From contig CALYOS010000010.1 in assembly GCA_945267035.1 (NCBI GenBank), positions 1 through 56,162 on the forward strand: a stretch of 56,162 nucleotides of DNA, given 5' to 3'. Each line of letters opens with the position of its first letter. The first letter of the stretch is position 1. Below, in pieces: positions 19,362-29,724 of the stretch. Position numbers and translations under genes: made by a program. The notes under the pieces are model-generated. The model ran no database searches and had not been told where the DNA came from. It worked only from the letters and a program-made list of their open reading frames with translations. Source of the DNA: an uncultured Neisseriaceae bacterium. GTDB taxonomy: Bacteria; Pseudomonadota; Gammaproteobacteria; Burkholderiales; Neisseriaceae.

Positions 19362-21434
19362 ATGGCTAAACTGAAGCATATGGTACTGGCAATATCCAGT
19401 TTGGTGATAGCTCCAAACTTATCTTTTGCCCAATCTTACACCAGCAATGGTATTGGATTGGCAATGATGAATTTGAAAGCAACCACACTTAAAGGCAAGG
19501 CTAGTTCATCTCATGATATCTGGGCGCGTATTCGCCAAGATTTTCGTATGACTGAAGTCAACCCAGAAATAATCCGCAAACATGAGTCATATTATTCAAC
19601 TCATAGTGCTTATTTCAATCGTACGGTTGTGCGCAGTCAACCTTATCTCTTTCATATTGTTAATGAAGCTGAAAAACGTCAAATGCCTGCAGAAGTGGCT
19701 TTGTTGCCATTTATTGAAAGTGCCTTTGTAAACAAGGCCAAATCTCCGGTAGGCGCTTCTGGTTTATGGCAATTTATGCCTAAAAGTGGACGACAATATG
19801 GGCTGGAACAAACCAATCTGTATGACGGACGACATGACGTCTATGCAGCAACTGATGCAGCCTTGACCTATTTACAATACCTGTATGGTTTGTTTGGTGA
19901 CTGGTCTCTGGCACTGGCTGCATACAATTGGGGCGAAGGCAATGTAGGCAAAGCGGTCAAACGAGCACAACTGGCTGGTTTGGATCCAACCTATGAAAAT
20001 TTGCGCATGCCTAACGAAACACGCAATTACGTACCGAAATTATTGGCTGTTCGTAATATCATTGATAATCCAAAGGCTTTTGGTATAGATTTGGTTTCTG
20101 TACCTAACCGTCCTTATTTTGAAGCCGTCACTATCGATCAACCAATCGACATCGATACAGCTGCACGTCTGGCTAATATTTCAACTTCTGAATTTTTAAC
20201 CTTGAACCCCAGTTTCAAGAGTCCGGTTTTCATACCTAAAGAAAACCGTAAAATGCTGTTGCCGATTACTGCGGTAAATACTTTCGAACGCAATTATCGT
20301 AAAGCCGATAAAAACACCTTGGTTTCATGGAATATTTATAAAGCCTATTCCAACACCAATATTGCAGATTTGGCAGCTAAATCTGGAATGAGCACGGCTG
20401 AAATTAAACGTTTGAACAACCTGACGTCAAATACTGTGCCTGCTGGACGCAGCTTGCTTTTAAGCAAAAATGCTGTCAATGCTCAAAGTCTGGATTCATT
20501 TAAAAACAGTGACGATGATCCATTGCTGAATATTGCGATGTCACAGCCAGTATTACCCGCCGGTACCTTTGCTACTCGTAGTAACACCAATACCACAACA
20601 GTACAAACCACTACCGTAGCGGTTAATAACACTGCTCCAGTGGCACCTGTTGTTGTGGAAACGAATCGTGATCGCTTAGCTGTTAATCAAACAGTGGTTG
20701 TCGCAAATAGCAATAGCTTAGCTTCTAAGCAAGGTGTAGCAGTGGTGAACAATACCATTACTGTGGCCAATAACGACACTGTCAAGTTGAACCAACCGTT
20801 AGACAATTCCGCTAATGATAAGTTGATGAATGTAGCTTTGAGCAAATCTCAGGACAGCAGTACTGTTGAGATTACTGCTCCGGTAGGTTCGAATGATGAT
20901 GCATTGATGGCGCTAGTTAACACCGATGATCTGCAAAAAACTGCTGCGGCATCTGTGCAGCGGGTACTGGCGCAGACTGACCGTGAAGAAGCGCAAGCTA
21001 TACGGGTTGCTGATACACGAAGTGTTAAAAATACTTCACGCGCACCAATTAATGTTGCAGAAAACCGCAAGGAAGTTCATAAAGTTGTGGCTGGAGATAG
21101 CTTATTCACCATTGCACAGCGCTATCATGTCAATGTCGCTGATCTGGTTACTGCTAACAACTTACGCGGTCACAACATTCAAGTGGGTCAGGTATTAAAC
21201 ATTAAGGGTGGTAGCAACAATAAAGGTGCTCGCTTTGTTACCGTTGCTGGCAAAGGCAGTAAGTCTAAACCAACCGCTGCCAAAGCCACCATTCCAGCCA
21301 CTTATACAGTAAAAAAAGGTGACACGTTAACCAGCATTGCCAAAAGCCTGAAAATTCCGGTGAGCAAATTGCAAAAAGTTCACGGTAAACAGGTACTGCG
21401 TCCGGGTCAGAAACTTAAAATAACTGGTTTATAA
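19362..21434 (+). CDS. mltD: Membrane-bound lytic murein transglycosylase D with LysM repeats
   Basis: Cleaves peptidoglycan glycan strands, forming 1,6-anhydromuramic acid; periplasmic. It has 690 residues. A signal peptide (about 1-23, ending LSFA) is followed by the SLT domain (about 95-230) with catalytic Glu119 in LPFIESAF, then SGLWQFMP and ALAAYNWGEGNV. A diverged LysM-like segment (about 318-366), an Asn/Thr/Val-rich low-complexity linker (about 385-565) and two clear LysM domains (about 572-616 and 645-690) follow. No lipobox is visible, unlike E. coli MltD, so membrane anchoring is not evident. A strong terminator follows. Confidence 0.95.
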   Translation: MAKLKHMVLAISSLVIAPNLSFAQSYTSNGIGLAMMNLKATTLKGKASSSHDIWARIRQDFRMTEVNPEIIRKHESYYSTHSAYFNRTVVRSQPYLFHIVNEAEKRQMPAEVALLPFIESAFVNKAKSPVGASGLWQFMPKSGRQYGLEQTNLYDGRHDVYAATDAALTYLQYLYGLFGDWSLALAAYNWGEGNVGKAVKRAQLAGLDPTYENLRMPNETRNYVPKLLAVRNIIDNPKAFGIDLVSVPNRPYFEAVTIDQPIDIDTAARLANISTSEFLTLNPSFKSPVFIPKENRKMLLPITAVNTFERNYRKADKNTLVSWNIYKAYSNTNIADLAAKSGMSTAEIKRLNNLTSNTVPAGRSLLLSKNAVNAQSLDSFKNSDDDPLLNIAMSQPVLPAGTFATRSNTNTTTVQTTTVAVNNTAPVAPVVVETNRDRLAVNQTVVVANSNSLASKQGVAVVNNTITVANNDTVKLNQPLDNSANDKLMNVALSKSQDSSTVEITAPVGSNDDALMALVNTDDLQKTAAASVQRVLAQTDREEAQAIRVADTRSVKNTSRAPINVAENRKEVHKVVAGDSLFTIAQRYHVNVADLVTANNLRGHNIQVGQVLNIKGGSNNKGARFVTVAGKGSKSKPTAAKATIPATYTVKKGDTLTSIAKSLKIPVSKLQKVHGKQVLRPGQKLKITGL

Positions 21435-21456
21435 CCGGATCAAATTGATTGTTTTT

Positions 21457-21483
21457 AAGCCAGTGCTGATGCACTGGCTTTTT
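21457..21483 (+). terminator. Terminator of mltD
   Basis: 10-bp perfect stem AAGCCAGTGC / GCACTGGCTT with TGAT loop followed by TTT, 22 bp after the mltD stop. Confidence 0.88.
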
Positions 21484-21486
21484 AAT

Positions 21487-22356
21487 TTACTGCTCAACTT
21501 TCTTGGGAATAAATATGCATGCTGTTGCAGCGCCCATAACCATAATCATGCCAAGCAAAGATTGCATCGTAACAGACTCTTTTAATAAGACAACAGCCAA
21601 CACCACGCCAAATACTGGCTCCAACGCCAGAAATATACCGCTGATACTGGCGGATACCGTTTCAAGCCCTTTATTCCAACACCATGCGGCCACAAGACTA
21701 CATCCAATACCTAAATAGATGATGGCGCCAACTCCCTGTCCGGAAAATTGCATCTGCCATTGCTCAACCAATGGAAGCATCAAGGGTAAACCAAAGAGAG
21801 TTCCTGTTTGTAGGGTTAAGGCAGTATAAATTTTGACGTTCATCGATCGCATAAATTTCTGCGATAATCGAATCCAGAAAGCCATAACTATGGTTGAAGA
21901 AAATACCAAACCACAGCCAAGCAATGAGATGCCATCATGGCTCTGTTGAGGCTTCCCCACTACCAGCAACACGCCAATAAAAGCCACTATTCCCAGTATA
22001 AATACGACTACCGGTGTTTTCTCCCGAAAAAAAAGCAATCCGACCAATACAATGATGATGGGTTCCATGCCTATTATTGTCACAGCACTGACTGCGGGTA
22101 TGAGTTTTAGTCCACTAATCTGTAATAGATAAGTGACTGGATAGGTCAGCAACCCAAGGAGAATAATTTGAATCCATTTTTGTCTCGACAGTGAATTTCC
22201 GTCTTTAACATAGTGATAACTTATTGGTAGTGTAACAAGCGTAGCCAAAAGCAACCGAAATAGAACCACTAAAACAGGATCTATCATGGCATAAGCCAAT
22301 TTGGTTGCGATAAATGAGCTTCCCCACATAAATGATGCAATGAGTAAATAGTGCAT
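21487..22356 (-). CDS. EamA/DMT family transporter
   Basis: Inner-membrane drug/metabolite exporter-like protein of 289 residues with about ten hydrophobic segments in two EamA halves. The N-terminal half begins ASFMWGSSFIATKLA; the second contains the typical YLGIGCSLVAAWCWNKGL and SISGIFLALEPVFGVVLAV. The substrate is unknown. It is convergent with mltD and separated by only 50 bp. The annotated ATG gives the usual family length. Confidence 0.88.
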   Translation of the reverse strand: MHYLLIASFMWGSSFIATKLAYAMIDPVLVVLFRLLLATLVTLPISYHYVKDGNSLSRQKWIQIILLGLLTYPVTYLLQISGLKLIPAVSAVTIIGMEPIIIVLVGLLFFREKTPVVVFILGIVAFIGVLLVVGKPQQSHDGISLLGCGLVFSSTIVMAFWIRLSQKFMRSMNVKIYTALTLQTGTLFGLPLMLPLVEQWQMQFSGQGVGAIIYLGIGCSLVAAWCWNKGLETVSASISGIFLALEPVFGVVLAVVLLKESVTMQSLLGMIMVMGAATACIFIPKKVEQ

Positions 22357-22942
22357 AAATAATTTGCTATATATGTTGATTTAAAATGATACTATATGGA
22401 TAAAGCTTAATTCCTAGGTTCACTTAATTATCCATACCTTGTTGAAAGATCGATCTATCCATCAAAACCATCTTGCCCGCATGTTGTCTAGCTGAACAAA
22501 TGTGTTTATTCACGCACATTATCTATAACAAATATAGTCGCGTCTACTCGTCAAAACCTCTGCTCATTAATTTGCTATGACTAAACTATGACCCACAAGC
22601 TAAACCTTCAATTAGCTCATCAGTATGCAGGTAATTTAACGCGATCCAATTAGCCATTCTTTTTAGTTTCATCACGTTCGTTTCCACAATCGATATTCTT
22701 TGCTGAAGCTACTCTTGTTAACCTTCAATTTTGTGTTGCTAATTTAGCTTGGCGGATAACGATTAAAATTTCTATTTTAATTTGCATTTTGAATGATTTT
22801 TAGTTGATCATTATTTTGTATTGATAATCTTATAGTTATATTTACAGCCATGGGAAATGGCACTCTATTTTTTTAGCTGCTAAAATTGAACTATATCACC
22901 TTGAAATTTGCTCAAACTTGTTTAACCATAAGATTTAACATT
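22357..22942. other. Gene-free AT-rich region
   Basis: About 590 bp between the EamA gene and the small ORF at 22943. It must hold promoters for both divergent units. No ORF with a convincing start, and no clear repeat or hairpin. Confidence 0.4.
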
Positions 22943-23269
22943 ATGCTTTATTTTAGTATTAATAGTAGTAACAATCTGCATCTGGGTTTTTTGGTGTTGA
23001 TGGATGAAGATGATTCTGCTTATGCCGATGGCGCAGTGGGTTATTATGCGATTAAGGCTCAGGCAGACGAAGCCGATCAAATAGCTTGTGCTGCTGAATG
23101 GCGAATTTTGTCAGGTTTATCGCAGCAAGCAGGATTAAAATGGCATAAAAACCATGATTATGTTCAATTATGCAATGCAAACAATGAAATCATTGGTCAG
23201 CTTCGTCAACAATACTTGATCTTACAAGGTCAGCATTTTGTGCTTAATGACTTAACTGGCACATTATAA
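22943..23269 (+). CDS. Hypothetical protein upstream of the MFS transporter
   Basis: A protein of 108 residues starting MLYFSINSSNNLHLGF; the open frame reaches back 19 codons to a TTG, which is less likely. It is acidic in the first half (LVLMDEDDSAYADGAVGYY), with no signal peptide or membrane segment. I do not recognise the family. It ends 35 bp before the MFS gene in the same orientation, so they are probably cotranscribed. The codon use resembles that of core genes. Confidence 0.7.
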   Translation: MLYFSINSSNNLHLGFLVLMDEDDSAYADGAVGYYAIKAQADEADQIACAAEWRILSGLSQQAGLKWHKNHDYVQLCNANNEIIGQLRQQYLILQGQHFVLNDLTGTL

Positions 23270-23304
23270 CAATCCGAGAAGTTCCATTTCCTACAAGGAT
23301 AATC

Positions 23305-24633
23305 ATGTCTACTCCCGATTTACTGCCATCAAAAAAACAATTTGCGTTTTTAGTAACCAAAAGGTTTTTACCATTATTTGGAACTCAGTTTTTCGGAGCT
23401 TTAAATGATAATCTATTCAAAACCACCTTGTTTGTTTTAATCAGCTTTTATGGTTTAGGTAACAGTTCGTGGATATCTGGCAGCCAAATGTTGAACATTG
23501 GGGCCTTACTGTATATTCTGCCCTTTTTTCTGTTTTCTGCATTATCCGGTGAAATTTGCAATAAGTTTGATAAGGCTATGGTTGCCCGCTGGATCAAATT
23601 CGCAGAAATTTTTATTATGCTATTGGCTGTGTTCGGCTTTGTGCATCAATCGTTATTCGTTTTATTGTGCTCATTATTTCTAATGGGTACACACTCTACT
23701 CTATTCGGACCGCTCAAATATTCTATTTTGCCGGAATATCTGGAGGGTCATGAATTACTCAATGGTAATAGTCTAATTGAAAGCGGTACTTTTCTAGCCA
23801 TTTTGTTTGGGCAAATTTTAGGCACGTTGTTAGCCGGGGCACATATCTATGTGCTGGCAACGATTTTGATTATTATTGCGCTGCTTGGTCAATTGTCCAG
23901 CGTGCAAATGCCCCGAGTGCCGGCTCAGTTTCCGCAACAAGTGATCGAAATAAATATTGTACGCAGTACGTCGCAACTATTGAAACAGACTTATCAGCAA
24001 AAAAATGTCTGGATGTCGATTATGGGTATTTCCTGGTTCTGGTTTTTAGGATCGGTTTATATCACGCAATTACCGACATTTACCCGACTCAATCTAGGCG
24101 GTAATGATCAGGTGTTTAATCTGCTGTTGACCCTTTTTTCCGTTGGCATCGGTATTGGTTCTATTCTTTGCGCACGCTTAAGTAAACATAAGCTGCATCT
24201 GAGTTTATTGGTTTTCGGCGCAATCGGTCTGACCCTTGCCGGATTATTATTGGTATGGCTTAGCCCCAATTCACCAGTAACTGAAATGGCCAACATCAGT
24301 AGCTTCTTAGGACGCCCAAATGCCTGGTGTATTCTGTTTAGCATTATTCTGATCGGTTTTTTTGGGGGCTTTTTCTCGTTACCATTATATACATGGTTAC
24401 AAACAGCCAGTACTGATGATTTCCGTTCCCACGCGATCGCTGCCAATAATATTATTAATGGTCTGTTTATGGTATTGGCTTCGATATTAAGTGTGGTTTT
24501 AATCTGGTTGTTTGATAATATCAATGTTCTTTATTTTATTGTTGCCATCGGCAATCTGCCGGTGTTGTATTATTTATGTCGTAATAAAGAGTTACGTATT
24601 GATTTCATGAGATTTATTTTACGCAAACATTAA
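23305..24633 (+). CDS. MFS transporter, LplT-like (lysophospholipid transporter type)
   Basis: A 442-residue inner-membrane protein with about 12 hydrophobic segments. The N-terminal FGTQFFGALNDNLFKTTL and the MGTHSTLFGPLKYSILPEYL segment are hallmarks of the LplT/Aas-type MFS family, which flips or imports lysophospholipids for reacylation. In relatives it is often fused to or beside acyltransferase and acyl-ACP synthetase domains; here it is free-standing and no such gene is near. AAGGA precedes the ATG by about 5 bases. Confidence 0.88.
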   Translation: MSTPDLLPSKKQFAFLVTKRFLPLFGTQFFGALNDNLFKTTLFVLISFYGLGNSSWISGSQMLNIGALLYILPFFLFSALSGEICNKFDKAMVARWIKFAEIFIMLLAVFGFVHQSLFVLLCSLFLMGTHSTLFGPLKYSILPEYLEGHELLNGNSLIESGTFLAILFGQILGTLLAGAHIYVLATILIIIALLGQLSSVQMPRVPAQFPQQVIEINIVRSTSQLLKQTYQQKNVWMSIMGISWFWFLGSVYITQLPTFTRLNLGGNDQVFNLLLTLFSVGIGIGSILCARLSKHKLHLSLLVFGAIGLTLAGLLLVWLSPNSPVTEMANISSFLGRPNAWCILFSIILIGFFGGFFSLPLYTWLQTASTDDFRSHAIAANNIINGLFMVLASILSVVLIWLFDNINVLYFIVAIGNLPVLYYLCRNKELRIDFMRFILRKH

Positions 24634-24671
24634 AACGTTTACTTGTCTGCATTGGTATAAAAGATTGAAAT

Positions 24672-24680
24672 TGGTATAAT
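24672..24680 (+). promoter_or_regulatory. Extended -10 promoter of uvrA
   Basis: TGGTATAAT is a perfect extended -10 element 73 bp before the uvrA ATG. The same word ATTGGTATAA also occurs 19 bp upstream (24651-24660), so two overlapping promoters are possible. Confidence 0.55.
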
Positions 24681-24753
24681 CAATGTTTGCTTTAACTTTG
24701 TGTGATTAAGTTATGGCTTAACTTTTTTTATTTCTGTTTCAGGCTATTGCATC

Positions 24754-27585
24754 ATGTCAGATAACGATATTATTCGTATACGCGGCGCACGCACCCACAA
24801 TCTTAAAAATGTCGATCTGGACATTCCTCGGCATGAACTTGTGGTGATTACCGGACTTTCAGGAAGTGGCAAGTCATCGTTGGCTTTTGATACGCTTTAC
24901 GCGGAAGGTCAGCGACGTTATGTTGAAAGCCTGTCTGCTTATGCCCGTCAGTTTCTGCAAATGATGGAAAAACCTGATGTTGATCTGATTGAAGGTTTAT
25001 CACCGGCTATTTCAATTGAACAGAAAGCGACCAGTCACAATCCTCGTTCTACTGTAGGCACAGTTACAGAAATTCATGATTATCTGCGTTTGCTGTACGC
25101 ACGAATAGGGACACCGTATTGTCCAGAACATAATTTGCCTTTAACCAGTCAGACTGTTTCGCAAATGGTGGATCATGTATTAGCTTTGCCTGAAGATTCA
25201 CGAGTGATGATATTGGCTCCTGCTGTACGCGGTCGTAAAGGAGAATTTGTTGATCTGTTTGCCGATTTGCAGGTACAGGGCTTTGCCAGAGTGCGGGTAG
25301 ATGGCGAAGTTTATGCTATAGAAGAAGTACCCAAGCTGCAAAAAAATATTAAGCATGACATCGATGTGGTTATTGATCGGGTTAAGGTACGTGCCGACAT
25401 CAAACAACGTCTGGCCGAAAGCTTTGAGACTGCCTTGCGCCATGGCAATGAACGTGCCTTAGCTGTGGAAATGGACAATGGTCAAGAACATTGGTTTTCC
25501 GCCCGCTTTGCCTGTCCGGTTTGCTCATACAGCTTACAAGAGCTTGAACCGCGCTTATTCAGTTTTAATAATCCAGTTGGCGCTTGCCCCAGTTGTGACG
25601 GTCTAGGTAGCCTGGACTATTTTGATCCGGAAAGAGTGGTCATGCATCCAGATCTGTCTTTATCCGGTGGCGCCATCAAAGGCTGGGATAAAAGAAATAC
25701 CTTTTATTTTCAAATGATTCAGTCATTGTCTCAACATTACGATTTTGATGTAGACACCCCATTTAATCAACTCAGTGATAAAGTTAAAGAGATTATTTTG
25801 TATGGTTCTGGTAAGGAAGAAATTGAGTTTACCTACCTGTCAGAACGCGGTACTCGCTTCACCCGCAGCCATCCATTTGAAGGCATTATCCCCAATTTAG
25901 AACGTCGTTATCGCGAAACAGATTCGAATACGGTACGCGAAGAATTAAGTCAGTATCAAAGCCATCGTGCCTGTCCGGCATGCGGTGGTGCGCGCTTGCG
26001 CCCAGAAGCTCGTTATGTGTATGTGGGCGAAAAACCGATTCATGAAATCAGCGCTTGGCCGCTGACCGCTACCTTAAAATTCTTTGAAGATTTAAATCTC
26101 GAGGGTAATAAGAAACAGATTGCAGAAAAGATTTTAAAGGAGATCACTGAACGGCTGGGCTTTTTGATCAATGTTGGGTTGAATTATCTGAGCTTAGCCC
26201 GAAGTGCTGAAACTTTATCAGGTGGCGAAGCTCAACGTATTCGCTTAGCCAGTCAAATAGGATCCGGTCTGACTGGAGTGATGTATGTATTGGATGAACC
26301 CTCAATTGGTTTACATCAACGTGACAATGATCGTTTACTTGACACGCTAAAACATTTGCGCGATCTGGGGAACAGCGTTATTGTGGTGGAACATGATGAG
26401 GATGCCATTCGAGCGGCTGATTTTGTCGTCGATATGGGACCCGGCGCGGGCGAACATGGTGGAAATGTGATCATCGCTGCACCACCGGCACAAATTGCCG
26501 CCTGTCCTGAATCCATTACTGGTCAGTACCTTAGCGGTAAAAAAGCCATTGCTGTTCCCGCTGAGCGCACTCCGGTTGATAAAGAGCGTTTGCTGAGCTT
26601 ACGTGGTGCCAGTGGCAATAATCTGAAACATGTTACCTTAAATTTACCTTTGGGTTTAATTACCTGTATCACTGGTGTTTCAGGCAGTGGTAAGTCAACT
26701 TTAATCAATGATACTTTAGCTAAAATCACCGCCCGTGAATTGAATCGAGCCAGCACTGAGCCGGCTCCCTATGAAGAAATTTTGGGCTTAGATCATCTGG
26801 ATAAAGTGATTAATGTTGATCAATCCCCTATCGGACGGACTCCTCGTTCAAATCCTGCCACTTATACAGGTTTGTTTACACCGATTCGTGAATTGTTTGC
26901 CGGCGTGCCTTTATCCCGTGAACGTGGTTATAGCGTTGGCCGTTTTTCTTTCAACGTAAAAGGTGGTCGCTGTGAGGCTTGTCAGGGCGACGGGGTAATT
27001 AAGGTAGAAATGCACTTTTTGCCAGATATCTATGTGCCGTGTGAAGTGTGCCATGGCAAACGCTATAACCGCGAAACATTGGAAGTGCAGTATAAAGGAA
27101 AAAATATTAGCGAAGTTTTGGAAATGACAGTGGAAGAAGCTTGTGCTTTCTTTGATGCCGTGCCCACAATTAAACGTAAACTGCAAACACTGCAAGATGT
27201 TGGTTTAGGCTATGTTCGTTTGGGTCAATCGGCAACCACCTTATCAGGTGGCGAAGCGCAAAGGGTCAAACTGGCTTTGGAATTGTCTAAACGTGACACC
27301 GGACGTACCCTCTATATCCTTGATGAACCCACTACTGGATTACACTTTGCTGATATTGCTCTGTTATTGGATGTCATTCACCGTCTTAAAGGCAAAGGTA
27401 ACAGTATTGTCATCATCGAACATAATTTGGATGTGATCAAAACTGCCGATTATATTATCGATTTGGGACCGGAGGGAGGAGATGGTGGTGGCACCATAGT
27501 CGCTGAAGGTACGCCAGAACAAGTTGCGGCCAACCCTAAAAGCTTTACTGGCAAATATTTGCGCAACTTGTTAAAATCCTCTTAA
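24754..27585 (+). CDS. uvrA: Excinuclease ABC subunit A
   Basis: Damage-recognition ATPase of nucleotide excision repair; it loads UvrB on lesions. It has 943 residues, the standard length. Two ABC ATPase halves are visible: Walker [20 protein letters not shown] (about 31-49) with signature [14 protein letters not shown], and Walker [16 protein letters not shown] with signature [15 protein letters not shown]. Zinc modules are CPVC...CPSC in the first half and CEAC...CEVC in the second. It is transcribed alone from an extended -10 promoter. I saw no LexA-type SOS box, but cannot exclude one. Confidence 0.98.
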   Translation: MSDNDIIRIRGARTHNLKNVDLDIPRHELVVITGLSGSGKSSLAFDTLYAEGQRRYVESLSAYARQFLQMMEKPDVDLIEGLSPAISIEQKATSHNPRSTVGTVTEIHDYLRLLYARIGTPYCPEHNLPLTSQTVSQMVDHVLALPEDSRVMILAPAVRGRKGEFVDLFADLQVQGFARVRVDGEVYAIEEVPKLQKNIKHDIDVVIDRVKVRADIKQRLAESFETALRHGNERALAVEMDNGQEHWFSARFACPVCSYSLQELEPRLFSFNNPVGACPSCDGLGSLDYFDPERVVMHPDLSLSGGAIKGWDKRNTFYFQMIQSLSQHYDFDVDTPFNQLSDKVKEIILYGSGKEEIEFTYLSERGTRFTRSHPFEGIIPNLERRYRETDSNTVREELSQYQSHRACPACGGARLRPEARYVYVGEKPIHEISAWPLTATLKFFEDLNLEGNKKQIAEKILKEITERLGFLINVGLNYLSLARSAETLSGGEAQRIRLASQIGSGLTGVMYVLDEPSIGLHQRDNDRLLDTLKHLRDLGNSVIVVEHDEDAIRAADFVVDMGPGAGEHGGNVIIAAPPAQIAACPESITGQYLSGKKAIAVPAERTPVDKERLLSLRGASGNNLKHVTLNLPLGLITCITGVSGSGKSTLINDTLAKITARELNRASTEPAPYEEILGLDHLDKVINVDQSPIGRTPRSNPATYTGLFTPIRELFAGVPLSRERGYSVGRFSFNVKGGRCEACQGDGVIKVEMHFLPDIYVPCEVCHGKRYNRETLEVQYKGKNISEVLEMTVEEACAFFDAVPTIKRKLQTLQDVGLGYVRLGQSATTLSGGEAQRVKLALELSKRDTGRTLYILDEPTTGLHFADIALLLDVIHRLKGKGNSIVIIEHNLDVIKTADYIIDLGPEGGDGGGTIVAEGTPEQVAANPKSFTGKYLRNLLKSS

Positions 27586-27654
27586 ACTAAAGTAAAAACA
27601 GGTTGTCATTAAAACGTGCATTATGGCTAAATCAAAATTCTTTTAGTAGAGAGA

Positions 27655-28176
27655 ATGTTATTCTCAATCGAATTAAAGGAAGATGCTTGGACATTAGGTC
27701 AGCTTTGCAACTTATTTACGATAGAGGGAAAACGTGCCGACCAATATACTTTAGCTTTTTTTAATTACTTGTTTTCATCAGAAGAAGAGTTAAAAGAAGA
27801 AGTACCAACTTTGGATTTGAGTAAGCCGATAATAATTTTGACTATAAATGGCAATCCTGTAAAAAATTATCGGCTTAATATAATCGGGGCAAGGGAAATC
27901 AATTATCAGAATGTTCCAAATTATAAAAATGAAATATCCCAATCATTAGGGTTATATAGAAATCAATCCCAAGATTTTGACCACATTTTAAAAACATTTT
28001 TTGGACTTCACCCTTGGGACGGATTTTATCAAGAGAATTATGTAGATAAAGTTCTAACACAAGGAACAGTTAAAAGAAAAGATGTCAAATATCTGAAAGA
28101 TTTTAGTGTTGAGGAATTAAAACAAATACTGCCTGCCAATAGCATTAAATTAAAACAGATATTGGAAAATCAATAA
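27655..28176 (+). CDS. AT-rich orphan gene after uvrA, possible Imm26-like immunity protein
   Basis: A 173-residue soluble protein starting MLFSIELKEDAWTLGQLCN, with GAGAG just before the ATG. The pattern of a short N-terminal strand, LGQL, then a hydrophobic LSKPIIILTINGNPVKNYR strand and IIGAREI is reminiscent of immunity family Imm26, which is found beside polymorphic toxins, but the match is from memory and weak. No toxin gene is adjacent. It is clearly more AT-rich than uvrA and followed by its own terminator, so it looks like an inserted cargo gene. Confidence 0.7.
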   Translation: MLFSIELKEDAWTLGQLCNLFTIEGKRADQYTLAFFNYLFSSEEELKEEVPTLDLSKPIIILTINGNPVKNYRLNIIGAREINYQNVPNYKNEISQSLGLYRNQSQDFDHILKTFFGLHPWDGFYQENYVDKVLTQGTVKRKDVKYLKDFSVEELKQILPANSIKLKQILENQ

Positions 28177-28184
28177 ACTTTAAT

Positions 28185-28206
28185 CGCTTCAATCGAAGCG
28201 TTTTTT
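28185..28206 (+). terminator. Terminator of the orphan gene after uvrA
   Basis: Stem CGCTTC / GAAGCG with loop AATC followed by TTTTTT, 8 bp after the stop. Confidence 0.85.
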
Positions 28207-28808
28207 ATATCAAAAAAGAAAAAAGGTGTAAAAAAGGTTTGGCAAAGCCACTTATTTATAAACATTGCTCCTCACGATCTTGTTTTTATTCCATTTTCTA
28301 CCTTTCAAATCGTCAAAAATACTCTTAGGGTTGAATCAATCGTCTCTGTAGACGGAATGTGCCGTGATGCTCTAAGCTCTTTGCACATTCAGCCTGTTTT
28401 AATCTGCTACGTTTAGTCCAAGAAAAATCATAATTTAACGCAGCAACCACGATTCCTGTAGTATTAATTATTCTGTTAACTCTTTAAATGACTGCATGGT
28501 TTGAAAGAAAATATCGGACTAAGATTAATTAAAAAATTGTTCGCATATTTCTTATCTCTCATATGAGTTTGCACCAAATAGCCTTAGGTGTATTAAACGA
28601 CAATATTTATAACTTACCGGATTTTTTTAAAAGCAATGCAACCACTCATCAACATGTTAAAAGAGCATAATTAACAGTCGAAATAAATATTCTATTAAGC
28701 AACACAAAGATTAGAAATATTTATCAATAAAAAGCAAAATAACACATAAATAAACATATTTGTGTTACTGTTGACATATGTATCACTCTATGAACATAAA
28801 GGCTCATG
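28207..28808. other. Gene-free region before metQ
   Basis: About 600 bp. A plus-strand frame of about 74 codons is open at 28195-28416 but has no start codon at its head. A TTGACA at 28771-28776 is a plausible -35 box for metQ, though no good -10 box follows at standard spacing. No SAM riboswitch was recognised. Confidence 0.4.
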
Positions 28809-29657
28809 ATGAAAAAATTATTACTAACTTTACTTTCCCTTACTGCTGTCGCTTCATTGCTCACTGCATGTAATCAAAAGACTGAAGAAACTGGAGCACA
28901 AGCCAGTAGTGCTGCGAGTAATACACCGGTAGTCAGTAAAACAACCATCAAGGTTGCTGCCACTCCTGTTCCTCATGCAGAAATTCTAGCTGTGGTTAAG
29001 CCTATACTGGAAAAAGAAGGTGTTGATTTGGAGATTGTGCAGATGACTGACTATGTCCGCCCTAATCTTGCTTTAGATGAAAAAGATGTCGATGCCAACT
29101 ATATGCAGCACAAACCTTATCTGGATGATTTTGTCCAAAAACGTGGTTTGAAATTAACCAGCATAGCCAATGTTCATGTTGAACCGATGGGTATTTATTC
29201 CAAAAAAATCACCTCTCTTAATGATGTCGGTGATGGTGCAACGGTAACCATTCCTAATGATGCCACCAACGGTGGCCGTGCCTTGTTATTGTTGCAAAAA
29301 GCCGGCTTATTAAAATTGAAAGACAATGCTGGTGTTGCTGCCACGGTAAACGATATCGTTGATAATCCTAAAAACCTGAAAATTACTGCTTTAGAAGCAC
29401 CACAACTACCCCGCACTCTGAATGATGCTACCCTAGCAGTGATCAACACTAATTTTGCCATGGAAGCCAATTTGGTACCCACCAAAGACGCTTTGTTTAT
29501 TGAACAAAAAGATTCTCCTTATGCCAATATTTTGGTAGTACGCAGCGGAGATGAAAATCGTCCGGAAATAGTTAAATTGAAACAAGCTCTAACTTCTCCT
29601 GAAGTGAAAAAATTTATCGAAGAAAAATACAAAGGGGCAATTATACCGGCGTTTTAA
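28809..29657 (+). CDS. metQ: MetQ/NlpA family substrate-binding lipoprotein
   Basis: Periplasmic binding lipoprotein for D/L-methionine or a related compound, 282 residues. The lipoprotein signal ends LLTAC (Cys about 21). The mature protein has VAATPVPHAEIL, VEIVQMTDYVRPN-like segment (ILEKEGVDLEIVQMTDYVRP), YMQHKPYLDDF, VEPMGIYSKK and NDATNGGRALLLL, all typical of the NlpA family. Two adjacent ATGs exist; the second has AAAGG at 6-base spacing and was chosen. The ATPase and permease (metN, metI) are not in this window, so this is either an orphan receptor or serves a distant transporter. Confidence 0.93.
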   Translation: MKKLLLTLLSLTAVASLLTACNQKTEETGAQASSAASNTPVVSKTTIKVAATPVPHAEILAVVKPILEKEGVDLEIVQMTDYVRPNLALDEKDVDANYMQHKPYLDDFVQKRGLKLTSIANVHVEPMGIYSKKITSLNDVGDGATVTIPNDATNGGRALLLLQKAGLLKLKDNAGVAATVNDIVDNPKNLKITALEAPQLPRTLNDATLAVINTNFAMEANLVPTKDALFIEQKDSPYANILVVRSGDENRPEIVKLKQALTSPEVKKFIEEKYKGAIIPAF

Positions 29658-29686
29658 TGAGCTAAATAATTCAGTATTTATCCAAT

Positions 29687-29724
29687 ATATAACCCTGATA
29701 AAAGTTATCAGGGTTATATTTCTT
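29687..29724 (+). terminator. Probable terminator of metQ
   Basis: 15-bp stem (ATATAACCCTGATAA / TTATCAGGGTTATAT) with AAG loop and a short T-rich tail, about 30 bp after the stop. Confidence 0.75.

Noticed and set aside
28195-28416. Open plus-strand frame of about 74 codons
   Set aside because: No start codon at its head, overlaps a terminator, and no family features.
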